A stretch of DNA of 64,000 nt from Calycina herbarum (GCA_001414485.1 LLEY01000215.1:1-64000), one strand, 5' to 3'. Positions 1-11,173 are shown, numbered from the stretch's first letter. Notes: generated by a model from the letters alone, not told the origin. Numbers and translations are program-made.

Positions 1-673
1 ACTTTTGTTCGTCCGAATATGACTTCATAAGGTTGCCAAGTGCAAAGGCAGGGTTGCCCATCTGGCTATTGCCAGAATAGCTGCCTATAGCTGGTTGGCT
101 TGCAAGAGCGTTCTGGGTTGCAAAAGCGTTCTGGGTGGCAAAAGCGTTCTGGGTTGCAAAAGCTGCCGGTGGAGTTGCAAGAGCTACTGTTGGTGGAGTT
201 GCAGGGATAGGAATATTGCTTACAAAAGCGTTTAAAGTGGTACTCGAAGTAGAAGGATTCTAGTATCCTAGAAGAAGTTCAGGGAATCGGTCAGGGTGTT
301 CTTCAAGATACTTGTATCTCGCAGCCATCTCTTTAGATTGAGTCTCTAACTTATACACTTGGTCTCTCAATTCTTAGATTACCTATTTAGGCTTTACAAG
401 TTCTTAAGCCGTATTATAAAGTGCCTTTAACATAATAGCCTTGTGTCCATCCATCTCTACCCACACACCTCGATTACGTAGCAACTTACACATCTTGATA
501 AGGGTACTTCTTCCTATGTTTACGAACTTCGATTCTGGCCAGTCGTCAAAGTCCATGCGATATATCTCCCAGAGATAATCGTCACACATATCATCGACAT
601 CGTATTCCTCTAACTTTGTGTTCATGTAGGCCGTGGCCTCCTTGTCTTTAACCCACTGTAGTGGTGGTGCCAT
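1..673 (-). pseudogene. RIP-inactivated gag-like protein relic (unidentified), cut by window edge
   Basis: An ATG at 673-671 opens an 89-codon frame ending at a TAA (404-406). The same frame stays protein-like all the way to position 1 and is broken only by TAA 404-406, TAG 383-385, TAA 374-376 and TAG 260-262. All four fit CAA/CAG glutamine codons changed by C-to-T at CpA, the RIP pattern. The first part is acidic and compact (motif FVNIGRSTLIKMCKLLRNRG). It is followed by a short coiled-coil-like segment (LRDQVYKLETQSKEMAARY) and then a low-complexity tail with repeated FATQNA units. I do not recognise the family; an N-terminal globular part, a coil and a repetitive tail next to repeats suggest a transposon gag or accessory gene. 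The 3' part lies outside the window. Confidence 0.5.
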
Positions 674-849
674 GGTGTCGGTAGTGTCGACGAAGTTGTC
701 GGTACTTAAAGTGGTAGAGGATATCTTATCTTATACTAGGTGAATAGTACGTCGTAATCTTGTTTCGTAATTTTGTTTTTGTATGAGTCACTCTTTTAAT
801 GCTTATAAGTCATCAAAATCGGGTGAATTGTCTTTGCACAATAGCCGTT

Positions 850-1060
850 CCAAAGGGTTCAAGAGCGGTTGCAAGAGCGGTTGCAAGTAGGGTGGTACTG
901 CAAGTCGAAGAGGTTGCAAGGTTGTAAGGTTGTATTGCAAGTCGAAGAGGTTGCAAGGTCGTAAGGGTGTTGCAATTCGGAGAGGTTGCAAGGTTGTAAG
1001 GGTGTTGCAATTCGGAGAGGTTGCAAGGTTGTTGTAACTGTACTGCAAGTCCCAGAGTTT
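850..1060. repeat. Degenerate tandem repeat of GTTGCAAGG-type units
   Basis: Units built on 'gaggttgcaaggt(t/c)gtaagg' and 'gtgttgcaattcggagagg' recur head to tail, with near-identical copies around 955-990 and 995-1030. Short open frames in all phases here (rich in NLATS / TLQPLR) are translations of the repeat, not genes. The repeat lies just upstream of the gag-like relic on its strand, so it could be the leader of that element. Confidence 0.6.
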
Positions 1061-1212
1061 GCAGTGGTATTGTCGGGGGTGTAACCAGTAGAAGGAGTCT
1101 CTTCCGAGAAGAGGAGTTTACTTTGCACAACTACGTAACTGTACGTAAGCTTACGATTCCGAGAACCGCGATACGTATAGCCAGTTTTTCTGATCTGCGC
1201 GCGCGACACTGA

Positions 1213-1619
1213 TCAGTGTTGGTATGACTTGGTGGCCAATAGCATGATGCAAAAAGAGTATATTATCGTTCGTGCATACAGAGCAAAGTTAGCTGCTCCA
1301 ACTACTTAAATAGACCTTAAGCGAGAAGGTCACGTGGAGTGCTATTCACTCTGATTATACCGACACGTGGAAAGACGGTAAAATAGCGAAGATATCTTCA
1401 TTCCCGGGGACTCTTGGAGAGTATTAAAGCTCGAGAATCTAGATTTACCAAAGTGGTCCAGGAATCGAGAGAGTCAGACCTTAAAATCGTGTTTATCGAC
1501 TGATCTGGATCTCTTTCAGATTGGACTAGGCGCTGTAGCCGCCTTGCTCTGAAACGCTTCTAGGCCCGCAGGACACAGAACACTGCCCGTAGGATTTGTA
1601 CTATGCTGTGCCTGCTAGT
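1213..1619. other. Intergenic, nothing recognised
   Basis: About 400 bp without an open frame that reads like protein and without a clear repeat. It separates the gag-like relic from the 3' end of the phosphotransferase pseudogene. Confidence 0.4.
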
Positions 1620-3092
1620 TTAGATATCTTGTTGATCAAGTAGGCTGAATTTCAATGAATTTGCATCCACGCTGCTCTGTTTCTTCCAATCTTCAAGCCC
1701 GGGAGCGTCAAGCCAAGCCATCTCTCTTTTTGCAATTACGCCACGGACGAATTGATACCCCTCGACCTCCACTGATTGAGGAATCGTGAGCACATTTTCC
1801 AACAGCTTCTCGAATTCCTCACCCATAATATTGGACTTATCGATAAAAGGTAGAGCCGGAGAGAGCAATTTCCGTAAAGAGTCTAGGAAGTGTTGTTTTA
1901 GATGAAGATTTTCGACCATAGTAGCAGAAAGTTGAAGGCTTGGCGTTATTGTAATGTAATCCTGATCGATGTTATTATCGATTATGAATTTGGGAAGAGG
2001 ACAACCGAAAGAGAATGGTCTTGTAGTAATCTGCTCCCAGTCAAGCAGTGCGGTAGGAACCCCCTCCCTGTTGACGATTACATTGTTGGATGAGATGTCA
2101 AAATGGTGTAAGAGAGTTGATCGCGGAGGAAGAGCTGTTTCTTTGACAATGAGAGGGATGGCGTAGCGAAGCGATTGACAATATTGAGGGATGTTTTCCA
2201 GATCAAACTTTGAGTATAAGAAAGGCCAGAGCTGCAAATCTTGCCGCTTAGAGTGCATTATTCCCTGGGATTCGAAATCGTTAAACAGATCCCAAAAGTG
2301 GCTCCGCCTATGTTGACGCGGATCCAATGTCTCCGCCTGATATATTTCGACAATTGCTCGCAAGTAGTCTCGAACACTATCGTATGGCCCACGTGGGATG
2401 TCATATTCCTGTCGATAGTCGTATGCGAACTGAAAATCCGAGGCTGGTCCGAGGTAAAAATCGCTAAGAATAGGATTTCGAGATGGGTTCTAGCGACAAT
2501 ACAGACTTCCAATCTTGTCAAATTGGAGGGTTGAAAGTTGATGAACCCAGTCAGCAATATCGCGATAGACCCGTTCCTTTTGCTTCCTGCTTAGTTCAGC
2601 TTCAATAACCGAACCAAGCGTGTGACCATCAATCTTCTCCATTATCATCCATTCCAGACCCAGCTAATTTTCCCCACTTGCATCAAAAATATAAACTCTC
2701 GGGATTGGGATCGTGGTTTGCAAGCGGACAAATTCTATAGTTGCAACCTCGCTCTGGATTGTATACCATGGGTGGATAGGCATACTAAAGCGAAGTATTC
2801 GTTCGACCCGATTACCAGTTCGGGTGTCGATGGCAGAAACGATGTAAAGTTTGTTGAAGGCTCCTTCCTTGAAGAACTCGACAAAAACATTCTTAGAGGC
2901 GAAACCACACATCCGTATGTACTTGTTGGCGATGAGACGTACGAGTTCGAGATCCGGTTCAGCCGCCCAAACAGGATCCGGCTCGGTGAATGGAGAATGC
3001 CTCCACCTGACCCACCGCTCTCGCCCGGTCACAGCCTCTGCAGGGGCAGGAGGGCGCAGATAAGAAACACAGAGGGTCCAATGCAGCGACAT
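1620..3092 (-). pseudogene. APH/choline-kinase-type phosphotransferase pseudogene (two in-frame stops)
   Basis: One minus-strand frame runs from an ATG at 3092-3090 to a stop at 1620-1622 and would encode about 490 residues, normal for fungal aminoglycoside-phosphotransferase-family (APH) proteins. The N-lobe part contains SEVATIEFVRLQTTIPIPRV. The C-lobe has the Brenner catalytic motif HFDISSNNVIV (HxDxxxxN) and the metal-binding LLDWEQ. The frame is interrupted by TAG at 2664-2666 (after DASGEN, before LGLEWMIMEK) and TAG at 2490-2492 (after SLYCR, before NPSRNPILSDF). Family sequence continues on both sides of each stop with no shift. The second stop fits CAG-to-TAG (RIP-like); the first probably replaces a Glu codon and does not. 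No introns are needed. Function is presumably lost unless the stops are read through or are sequence errors. Confidence 0.82.
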
Positions 3093-3200
3093 TTTGCGTC
3101 GAAGCGTTAAAGTAGCTGCGGTGCTGGTCTTTCTGCGTTGATCAATTTTCTGAGCGTTGGAAGCGAATGTGAAGAAATGTCTGAAACTTCCTGGAATGTA

Positions 3201-3286
3201 CTATCCCCCCTAATTACATTGTACGGTGCACAGACATTTGCCATACTAAAAAGACCGTGCGCATACAATGTAATTAGGGGGGATAG
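3201..3286. mobile_element. MITE family A, copy 1 (86 bp, perfect 23-bp TIRs, TA duplication)
   Basis: Terminal inverted repeats begin CTATCCCCCCTAATTACATT at 3201 and are matched exactly by the reverse complement ending at 3286, 23 bp per arm. A TA dinucleotide lies on each side (3199-3200 and 3287-3288), the target duplication typical of Tc1/mariner-type elements. The 40-bp core (cggtgcacagacatttgcc...gaccgtgcgca) recurs at 4385-4424 in reverse orientation and near 61.46, 62.32 and 62.45 kb. There is no coding capacity. It lies 107 bp upstream of the phosphotransferase pseudogene start. Confidence 0.88.
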
Positions 3287-3773
3287 TATTAGAGACGAGG
3301 TTCCAAAAGATGTAATGGAAAGTGTAAACATCGTACCTACGTACTGCTCAATCCGCACTTGTTGCTCATAGGTAAGCGCAGATATATGATACTCTCTTCC
3401 AGTCCATTAAACACTTTTTATATTTCAAACTTTTGAATGGAAGAGAAAATATCCGGGGAGAGCGAACAGGGGGGTTGATACTATTGGCTACCAAATGCCA
3501 AGATCTGCAGAGCACATCCACTGGACGTTGGCAGCCATGGCGTTCTTCTGGAAACCAGTTTGGTGATGCAGTCAAGCGAAGCAAGGCAAGATCAAGAACT
3601 GGAATAGAGGAGGAGAGCCTTCGACGTCATAAGAAGTGAATAACAGATAAGAAATGGCATTTAAACGAATTCTCCTTCCGTTATTCTACTTCAAACAATC
3701 ATCCTCTCTCAAACTCAACGGAAATCAATTAATTCATAATACTCCCAAACAACACAACCACCCAACCAAAACA
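3287..3773. other. Intergenic and 5' leader of the next gene
   Basis: No convincing open frame. The last 70 bp before the ATG at 3774 are CA-rich (cccaaacaacacaacc...), as is common for fungal 5' leaders. An upstream in-frame ATG at 3654 exists but would add a poorly protein-like leader. Confidence 0.45.
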
Positions 3774-4190
3774 ATGGCAATGGAGCTCAACAACTACACC
3801 ATCGCCGCAATCGCAGTAACCACCTTCGCCATCGTTTTGGCAGCCGCCTACCTCTCGGGAGCACTCGACCCCGTCATCAAGGAGGTCGGCATCATGTTCT
3901 TCAAAGCCAAAGCGGAAGCAGAAGCAAAGAAGTTGCAGGCTCAAGGAATGAAGCAAGGAGAAGACTTTACCAAAGGTGTGTAACCATCTCGTTTGGGAAG
4001 CTGTCCCGTCTCTTGACGATCGCTACTATAAAGAGCAACTGGCCTGAATGCACGGAGAAATTGAAATGGATGTTGGCTAACATGATTGACTACTCCAGAT
4101 CAACTTAAGGGCAATAAACAGGCTACCGATGTTGCGGAGGGATTTGGGAAGATGGGTGGTGGTGTTGGTGGATTGAAGGTTGGTTTGTAG
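3774..4190 (+). CDS. Small single-pass membrane protein, unknown function (97 aa, one intron)
   Basis: Exons 3774-3975 and 4099-4190; intron 3976-4098 starts GTGTGT and ends CAG, with a GCTAAC branch site about 20 bp before the acceptor. Splicing joins AAA-G to AT, giving ...EDFTK-DQLKGNKQATDV..., and the frame ends with TAG at 4188. The protein has a hydrophobic segment at about residues 9-29 (YTIAAIAVTTFAIVLAAAYL), a charged Ala/Lys/Glu-rich helix (FKAKAEAEAKKLQAQ) and a glycine-rich C-terminus (KMGGGVGGLKVG). The start at 3774 is preferred because ACAATGG follows a CA-rich leader. I do not recognise a named family. A single-pass protein of the ER, mitochondrion or plasma membrane is inferred from the segment alone. 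Confidence 0.75.
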
Positions 4191-4358
4191 ATGGAAGCTG
4201 GACCATCTCGACAACCAGAACGATTAGATGATACCGAGACGAAACGAAAAAGCAAAATTGTACGATACGATGAGCGACGAAAGGAAATAATGATTGCGGG
4301 GGAATGAAGTTTGTTTTATTCTTCCCATGGGGTTTGAGGGGGCTTGTACGATATGATA

Positions 4359-4450
4359 CTATCCCCCCCCCTTATTACATTGTATGCGCACGGTCGTTTT
4401 AGTATGGCAAGTGTCTGTGCACCGTACAATGTAATAAGGGGGGGGGATAG
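4359..4450. mobile_element. MITE family A, copy 2 (reverse orientation)
   Basis: Inverted arms CTATCCCCCCCCCTTATTAC... (4359-4384) and their complement (4425-4450) flank the same core as copy 1 in inverse orientation. TA lies on both sides (4357-4358 and 4451-4452). The C-run is 9 bases long against 6 in copy 1, and TAATTACATT is replaced by TTATTACATT on both arms. Matching changes on both arms suggest a distinct subfamily rather than random decay. Confidence 0.87.
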
Positions 4451-4452
4451 TA

Positions 4453-5454
4453 TGATATCTGCCCATTTTATTTATGCACCGGGATAGGGCGAGTTGCCGA
4501 AAAGGGGGCAGCGGCTGGCAGTTGTGACGCCACGAGGAGAAGAAAAACGTAAATAGGAAATTGACAGGCTTGATCATTGCCAGATTTCCAGATTTGTGAA
4601 TGCAGAACTTGTCGATCGTGATTCTCTGTTTCTGATAAGAAATAATTGATGTTCAGATGAAATGTACTCGAGTACCAGAAGCCGCGACAGTTTGAAGGAA
4701 AACGGTGCTGCACGTATTCGAAGCCCGAAGCCCACCCAAGCAGGAACCACTGTGTGATGCTGTTGGTGCTGCTTTCTTTCAATCGTCGTCATTGAAGTGG
4801 AGAAATCGCAAGAAAGTATTTATAGCAATTAAATCTCCGATATAATTTTAGAATCATTCTTTTTCTTTTCCTTCCACCCTCGAGCCTCTCTTGCGAAACG
4901 ATTTCCAATCTTTGCTTTCTTCGCCGGATCAGGTGGGTTGGAGGAAAAAGCAAATGACGTTCTCTGCAGGGAATCGTGGTCACTGCGCTGAATGACCGGC
5001 TCACCCGCCCAGGGGTTTAGCTTCCTACCCTGGGCCACCACTTACTCACTCCTCCCGATTTGCGACCGAGGGACAGCCTCGCTGCACCAATACTTCTTCT
5101 TACCATAGACATAGACCCTTTCTTTTTATCGTTGCCTCCTTGTCTAAAATTCTTCTTCTTCTCCTTCTCATCCTCCCTCCCTCTCCATCTCTTAATTTAT
5201 AATGAAGGCATTCACACTTCCCTCTCACTCTATTTAACTTCGAATCTCCGGCCCCCGCGTGGCCCCAATTACGAGTAACGTAACCCACCAACCCACTACC
5301 TACACGACTCGGGATCGACAATTCTTTCGCCGCCGCTTGCGCCTGCGGTCGCAATCAATCGCATCGCATCATCCCTACCCAACCCTCCCCTCCATCCGAA
5401 CCATCACCAGTTCCGCCCAACAGGCTGAAATCCCCCATCGAATGAGCTGCCAAA
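4453..5454. promoter_or_regulatory. Pyrimidine-rich upstream region of the SYLF gene
   Basis: No gene is visible over 1 kb. From about 5090 the plus strand is strongly CT-rich (long runs of cttcttctcc and ccctcccctcc), typical of promoters of strongly or constitutively transcribed filamentous-fungal genes. The coding start at 5455 lies in CCAAAATG. An out-of-frame ATG at 5442 just upstream could act as a short upstream frame. Confidence 0.45.
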
Positions 5455-7764
5455 ATGCAGAGGGTCACCTCGATTCTACCTTCGTGGGACAAGACCAAGA
5501 CGGGAAGCAAGAAGGGCTTTGATAAGGCCTGGACGTGGGCCGATAAACGTGAGTGCCCTGAGTAACGTGGGGAAGGGAGAAGGGAAGGGAGAGCCCGGAA
5601 GTCTAACAGCTTTCTTGTGTAGTCGGTGCGCCCGTCAACAAACTGTCCAACAAGATCGGATCTGAAGCCTTTTGGCCGACAACCCTCGACAAGGAATCCG
5701 ACAAGGCCGCGCGAATCTTGAGGTCCTTTTGCAGTACGTTTTGCAGCTGTTTACACTTTTCCGGGGTCCAGTTACTGACGTCCGCATTACAGAGGATGGC
5801 TTTTACGCAGAGGAGGATCGATTGGTGGCGGCCGACACCCCACGAGGGAAACAAAGAGTTCTGAAAAAGATTCCCCAAAAGGTTATAGAGAATGCCGTCG
5901 GATTGGCTATCTTCACAACAATGAGAACCGGATTATGGGTGTCAGGCGCCGGCGGTTCTGGAATCCTTCTCGCCAGGAAAGAAGACGGAGAATGGTCACC
6001 ACCCTCAGGCATATTGCTGCATACGGCTGGTTTGGGATTTCTCGTTGGGGTCGATATTTACGATTGTGTGGTGGTTATCAATAATCGCAAGGCTCTCGAG
6101 GCTTTCACCAAAATACGAGCGACAATTGGGGGCGAGATTTCTGCAGTTGCTGGTCCTGTGGGGGCAGGCGGGGTTTTGGAAAACGACGGAAAGTGGAAGC
6201 AAGCCAAGTATGTTTGTCCTGTTGAATTGAATTGTTGGATTGGATTGCTTTCTCATACTAACAAACTTCCAGTCGGCCTGTATTTACCTACCTTAAATCG
6301 CGGGGTTTCTATGCCGGTGTACAAGTTGACGGCACAGTCATAATCGAACGAACAGACGAAAACGAACGATTTTACGGCGAAAGAATAGGTGTTGCAGATA
6401 TCTTAGCAGGAAAAGCGAGACACCCACCATACGAAATAAAGATGCTCATGGAAACGCTCAAGGCAGCAGAAGGTAGAAGGGATGTTGACAGAGAGGTTCT
6501 CGAAGTGCTCGATGACCAACCTGCACCCGGAGATGTCGATATTGTATCTCCTACCACGGCCAGCGGGCCAACGTTTGGCATCCCCGAAGTCGACGATCCG
6601 GACCCATTCGGAGTTCTAGCCCTCGAGAAAATTGGGTTGGAGATTAAGGAAGCAGGTACCAAAAGTCGACCACCAAGTTCCATGTTCGAATACAATCCGA
6701 GTCCGACGAGTCCGATATTCGGCAGATTTCAGCACCGTCGGAGTATGGATACTTTGGCTACAAATAGCAACAGAGAGAGTTACATGTCCACGCGGAGTAG
6801 TCGTACGAGAACGAGTACAGACCGCTGGACACAAACGACGGAGATGGGTACACAAACCGACTTCGATACACCAGGCACGAGCCCGAACCGAAGCGATCAC
6901 AACAAAAGAATCGAGGAGGAAGACGAGGCCCCGGCTGTTGTCAAGGAACCCGAGGAAATTGATTACACCAAAATTGATCTGGGTCCTTATAGCAGTCTGA
7001 ATCACAGTCAAGACTTTGATGGAACGACGGTCAATGGAAATGAGAGCCCGGGAGAACAAGACACCAATGAGCCCAAGGAGCCGAATGAGCCTCCAATCTC
7101 AGTTGACACCAGTTTCGTATCAGGCGACGAGGACGATGACCTCGATGACGACGAGGAGCCAGTCATCTTCGAAGCAGCTTCAGCTCAAGCAACCATCATT
7201 ACACCCACAGCTATCAAGGCCCGAGGCGGTCTAGTCAATATCCCAAAACGACCACCTCCACCACCTTTACCACCAAGGAACATCGCCCGATCGAGTCGAA
7301 ACCTCACAATTGACCAAGGCTCCGGACGAAGCCCAATGAACAGCCCGTTGAAATCGGAGTTCGAGGAGGTTGACTTGCATGGCTCGAATAGATTGAGTGC
7401 CGATAACTCGTCGAATAGACTCAGTGTTGGTAATGCATCCAATAGACTGAGTGTCGACAGTACCTCAAACCGGGTACGCACCCCTTCGCCTGAGAAGGAA
7501 CCAGTCTTGGAGGATCTGGAGAAAACCGAAACTGCTAAAGCGACGGCTGGTGAGACGCTGGAAGACAAGGTTGAAGAGGCGCTTGAGGAACAGCATATTG
7601 ATCATTTTACACCTGCTGCGGAGAATGTTCCAGAGTACAAGCATTTTGTTACGGAGTTTGAGGAGAGTGAGCCGGCGAAGGAAACTCCGAAAATCCCGGG
7701 ATCTTTGGATGATAGTGATTATTTCCAGAGTTTGCCGACTACTCCGGAGGTGGAATATAAGTGA
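5455..7764 (+). CDS. SYLF-domain (Ysc84/Las17-binding-like) protein with proline-rich acidic tail, 703 aa
   Basis: Exons 5455-5548, 5623-5733, 5793-6207 and 6273-7764; all three introns are GT-AG (74, 59, 65 bp), the last with a perfect TACTAAC branch. The spliced frame is 2112 nt. Residues 1-60 (MQRVTSILPSWDKTK...) lead into a SYLF domain (about 50-240) with family landmarks KIPQKVIENAVGLAIFTTMR, SGAGGSGILLAR, SPPSGILLHTAGLGFLVGVD and RGFYAGVQVDGT. SYLF proteins bind actin and phosphoinositides at endocytic sites. Yeast Ysc84/Lsb3 end in an SH3 domain; here none is seen. The C-terminal 450 residues are disordered and acidic, with a polyproline SH3-ligand-like stretch (KRPPPPPLPP, near 7245-7275) and four NRLS-type repeats (7384-7475). 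A role in endocytosis or actin patches is inferred; sla2, in the same pathway, lies 35 kb away. Confidence 0.9.
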
Positions 7765-8282
7765 GTGTACGAAAGAGAATAGGGGGGGAGATATCATTTT
7801 TCAGAAACAGGCAAGGATTATTCTTCATTGAGCGATATATCAAAAGGGGTTAGGGAGGAATGAAGTAAAGGCGTTATTTTCCTTGTTTTGTATAGGAAGG
7901 GAAAGGAAGGAATACCAGTGGGTGGAATGCGAAGCATCCATATCTTTTTTTTTCTTCACGACCGGCATCTTGGACATGGGATACTGGATGGGATTCGAAA
8001 GGGATCCATGGATCCATCATTATCATCATGATATAACGTTAATCTTTTAGTGCATAATTCATATTTACACTCTCTTTGTATGGGGTCAGGGGAATGTCAG
8101 GACCTTAGGAGAGAATGATGGGATGAGGGGTTTTGGGGATGGAGGATGGAGGATGGAGGATAGGGAGGAGGGTGTTTCGATATGATAAGAGTGGATGGAA
8201 ATATATTTAATTTAATGTTCATGATTCTTTCATGTATATTTTGTTGTTTGTTGTGATTGTTTTGAGGTTTTGTAGGGGGCGC
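7765..8282. other. 3' flank of the SYLF gene
   Basis: AT-rich with T-runs and short duplications (ggatggaggatggagga near 8143-8160; ggatccatggatccatcattatcatcat near 8003). Consistent with a 3' UTR and downstream spacer; no gene seen. Confidence 0.4.
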
Positions 8283-8430
8283 TGGAATGGCTGGAATGGC
8301 TGGAATGGCTGAGAAGTAATGGGAAGTAATGGGAAGTAATGGGAAGTAATAGGAAGTAATGGGAAGTAATGGGAAGTAATGGGAAGTAATAGGAAGTAAT
8401 GGGAAGTAATAGGAAGTAATGGGAAGTATT
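8283..8430. repeat. 9-bp and 10-bp tandem microsatellites
   Basis: Three copies of GGAATGGCT (about 8284-8310) run directly into twelve 10-bp units of GGGAAGTAAT type (8311-8430). Some units vary to AGGAAGTAAT at the first base and the last ends in TATT. Reading frames across it (HYFPLLPITS on the minus strand) are repeat translations. Confidence 0.9.
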
Positions 8431-8492
8431 GTTAAGAGGAAGAGGTGGATGGGTGGGGCTTTTGCTTTTGGTGTAACTCGAACTTTGACCTG

Positions 8493-8710
8493 TAAGCTGA
8501 CAAAGGTCGAGTAAGCTAGCAACAAGTTTGGTAGGTAAACTACCAAGGGTCAATTAAGCTAGCTACAAAAAAGAGAGTGGCGGGTAAGCCATCGAGTGTC
8601 AAGTAAACCATCAATTGTCAAGTAAAGCTGGTGAGTGGTAAGTGAGCTGGTGGGTCGTGCGTAAGTTAGACAGTTGTGCGTAAGCCACCAACTGTCGAGT
8701 AAGCCATTAA
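8493..8710. repeat. Degenerate 19-20 bp minisatellite
   Basis: Units of the form AAGCCATCGAGTGTCAAGT, AAACCATCAATTGTCAAGT, AAGCCACCAACTGTCGAGT follow one another with a period of 19-20 bp (up to 24). About ten units are recognisable, starting with AAGCTGACAAAGGTCGAGT at 8493. The copies are well diverged, so the array is old. Confidence 0.65.
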
Positions 8711-8849
8711 AACTTGATTTAATGGTTCCAGAACTTTTGATTTCGATTTGGTTTGATTTCGTGGTTTGCTTTGAGAGAGGGGGGGGATATTTTGATTGTG
8801 AAATAAATTGCTTTGGGTAACTATCACTTCCCCTCATCTCTATTCCTAC

Positions 8850-10190
8850 GCCTCTGTTTTTGAATTGTCTATTTGTGGATTGTTATAGGGCTTAAGAGGT
8901 TGAGAAGTTAATAAGCTGGTTATTGAATTTACTAAAGAGAGAGAGTAATATATTCCTTTGAATATAAGTTACCATAGATAGTCTTTTTACTTTTTTGATT
9001 TCTTTATTTCTTTTATTTTTATTTTTAGAAGAGTAGTATAGGATTTCTATTTTTGCTTTATTAGAAAGTGTTATATCTACCTTAGTTCTCTGGAAATATA
9101 GAGATACTAGAGACTGTAGAAATTAAAGAAGGTATTTACGAAGTACTTATTTACTCTTCTATAACTATTATAACTTTTCTAGAATAATAAAGATAATATA
9201 CTTTTAAATTCTTCGAATCTTTTAGAAGAATAGAAGCGAATTCTCAAGTCTAGGTTAAATAATTAAAAGAGTAGAGAAGTAGTGTTTTTCTATTCTTATT
9301 CTTTAGTTATAAATTCTTAGTAAGAGAGAGAGAAAGAGAGCAGATAATATAGTTCTCTTAGAACTAATCTATAGATAGAAACTCCTAGCTTTAGGTTAAT
9401 TCCTATTCTTATTCTCTACTACTTAGGCTATCTACTCTATCTAATTTTAAGTTTTCTTATATATCTTATATTATAGAAAAATAGTCGTAGATATTTACTA
9501 AAGAACTAGCGAGATATTATAATATCTACTTATAAGATTATTAGAAGAATATATATAAAACTAAGTAAAAATTATTACTAGAGATTAGAGAAAAGACTTC
9601 TCTTCTCTTTTATACTAGAGAAAGTATTAATTATAAGTATATCTTTTATAGACTTAGTATAATAGTATATAATTAGATTATCTATAAGAAGAGAAGAGTT
9701 CTCTAAGTAGAAGAACCATTCAACTAAATCTAATAGTACGAATTCTAATTTCCAAAGAATAACCGAGCTTATTTACTAAACTTAAATCTTTATATATATT
9801 AGTAAGTCTAGAAAAGTATAAGAATTAATCGACGACTAATTTACTATTCTACTACTATTAGAAATCCTAGTATAAGTAGTACTATCTACGTAACCTCTAG
9901 CTACGTAACTAGAACTGTTATAAATATATTATTATTATATTAATATCTAAGTCTAGTATTAATAAAGAGAACTTATCTAATATCTTTTCTATAATTTAAT
10001 CTCTAAGAAGTAATAGAATAAAAAAAAGTTCTATTTTCTGATTTTATTTAAGAAAAAGAGAATATTCTCTTCTATACTAACGAAAGAGGAATTTAAGAAA
10101 GAAACTTTCTCCTACTCTCTTTATCTATTTGTTCTTCTTATTCTTTCTATTCCTAGGTAACTAATCTACGAAGAACAAGTGTAAATCCCA
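8850..10190. repeat. AT-rich island, probable RIP-destroyed repeat
   Basis: Composition changes abruptly at about 8850 and returns to normal at about 10190. The interior is mostly A/T, full of TAG/CTA/TATA, and poor in CA and TG dinucleotides, the footprint of RIP. No open frame of any length survives and I could not recognise a transposon domain. It resembles the AT-rich DNA flanking the central retrotransposons. Confidence 0.6.
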
Positions 10191-11173
10191 ACTATTCATA
10201 GATAATCTTTACAAATCTCAACACCTATTCCTAGACAACCCACGAATAGCAGGACTCTTTCTCCGCCTCTGCCCAGCTGCTACCGAATAGAGAAAGAAAT
10301 TCACGGGTAACCTACCAATTGCAAGACGAATCGAGAAGTGGCCGTACAAACGTGGCTGGAAAATAGAGGCTATTACGTGGCATACGTCCACACTCGAGAT
10401 CATTTCAAGTCGAACTCTTCTCAAACGAAATGCGTCGTGCCGTGACTGTCTCCGAGGGAATGCCAGCTCAAGCTGTGGTAGGAGTCGAAGTAAACGGGTT
10501 TTGGGTTGAGGTCGTACTTTCTCCAACTTCTCAGGTCAACGGCCTCGACCCAACGATTGCGACGCGATCCCTCCGATCTCGTAATATCATCTTAAGATGG
10601 ACATTCTAAAATCGTATCACGATACATATTCTTCATCTTCACAAAATCTCAAAGACAAGAAAAGATCATAAGTAAAGTCAAAGCAACCCTGTCGTTTTCC
10701 TCAAACTAGACAGACTACATACGCGATCGGTTGGGGTATTCATCAATAAAAAGGAGAAGAACGAAAACCTGCACAAGACAGATAATCTTCCACCCCCCAG
10801 ATACAGTGATGAGAATCCCATCCTCAAACTCAGAATGACCCAAACCCCCCGTTTCCAAAGAACCAGTGCAATTCAAGAGACAATATACATTCCATCCTCT
10901 AGTTCTCTTCCGCGAAATATACTGTCTTCCTAAACTCCAGTGCAACCATTCCATGTCCGAAGTGTAGACAATCCGTAAGAGGTACAAACTTCCATCTTCC
11001 AGCATAACCCTCATGCGATCCGGTCAAAATAAAAACAGCTCTCATTTCTCAGCCAAAGGAAAGCAGACACTGTGTTTTCGACCGGTACCAATTGACACCC
11101 AGAAGTTTCGAATGCTCATTCATCCACCTATCAAACTTTCCAGATATGAGCCATGCATTGGAACATTTCAGCA
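10191..11173. other. Intergenic, 3' flank of the SIM/FG-like gene
   Basis: Normal base composition. Small open frames at 10218-10526 and 10715-11014 (minus) have no recognisable domain; the second includes a hydrophobic run, but nothing else supports it. Confidence 0.35.

Noticed and set aside
803..1209. Several overlapping minus-strand frames rich in NLATS and TLQPLR
   Set aside because: They are translations of a degenerate tandem repeat in different phases; no conserved domain or splice signals.
8097..8553. Minus-strand frames with HYFPLLPITS repeats
   Set aside because: Direct translation of the 10-bp GGGAAGTAAT array.
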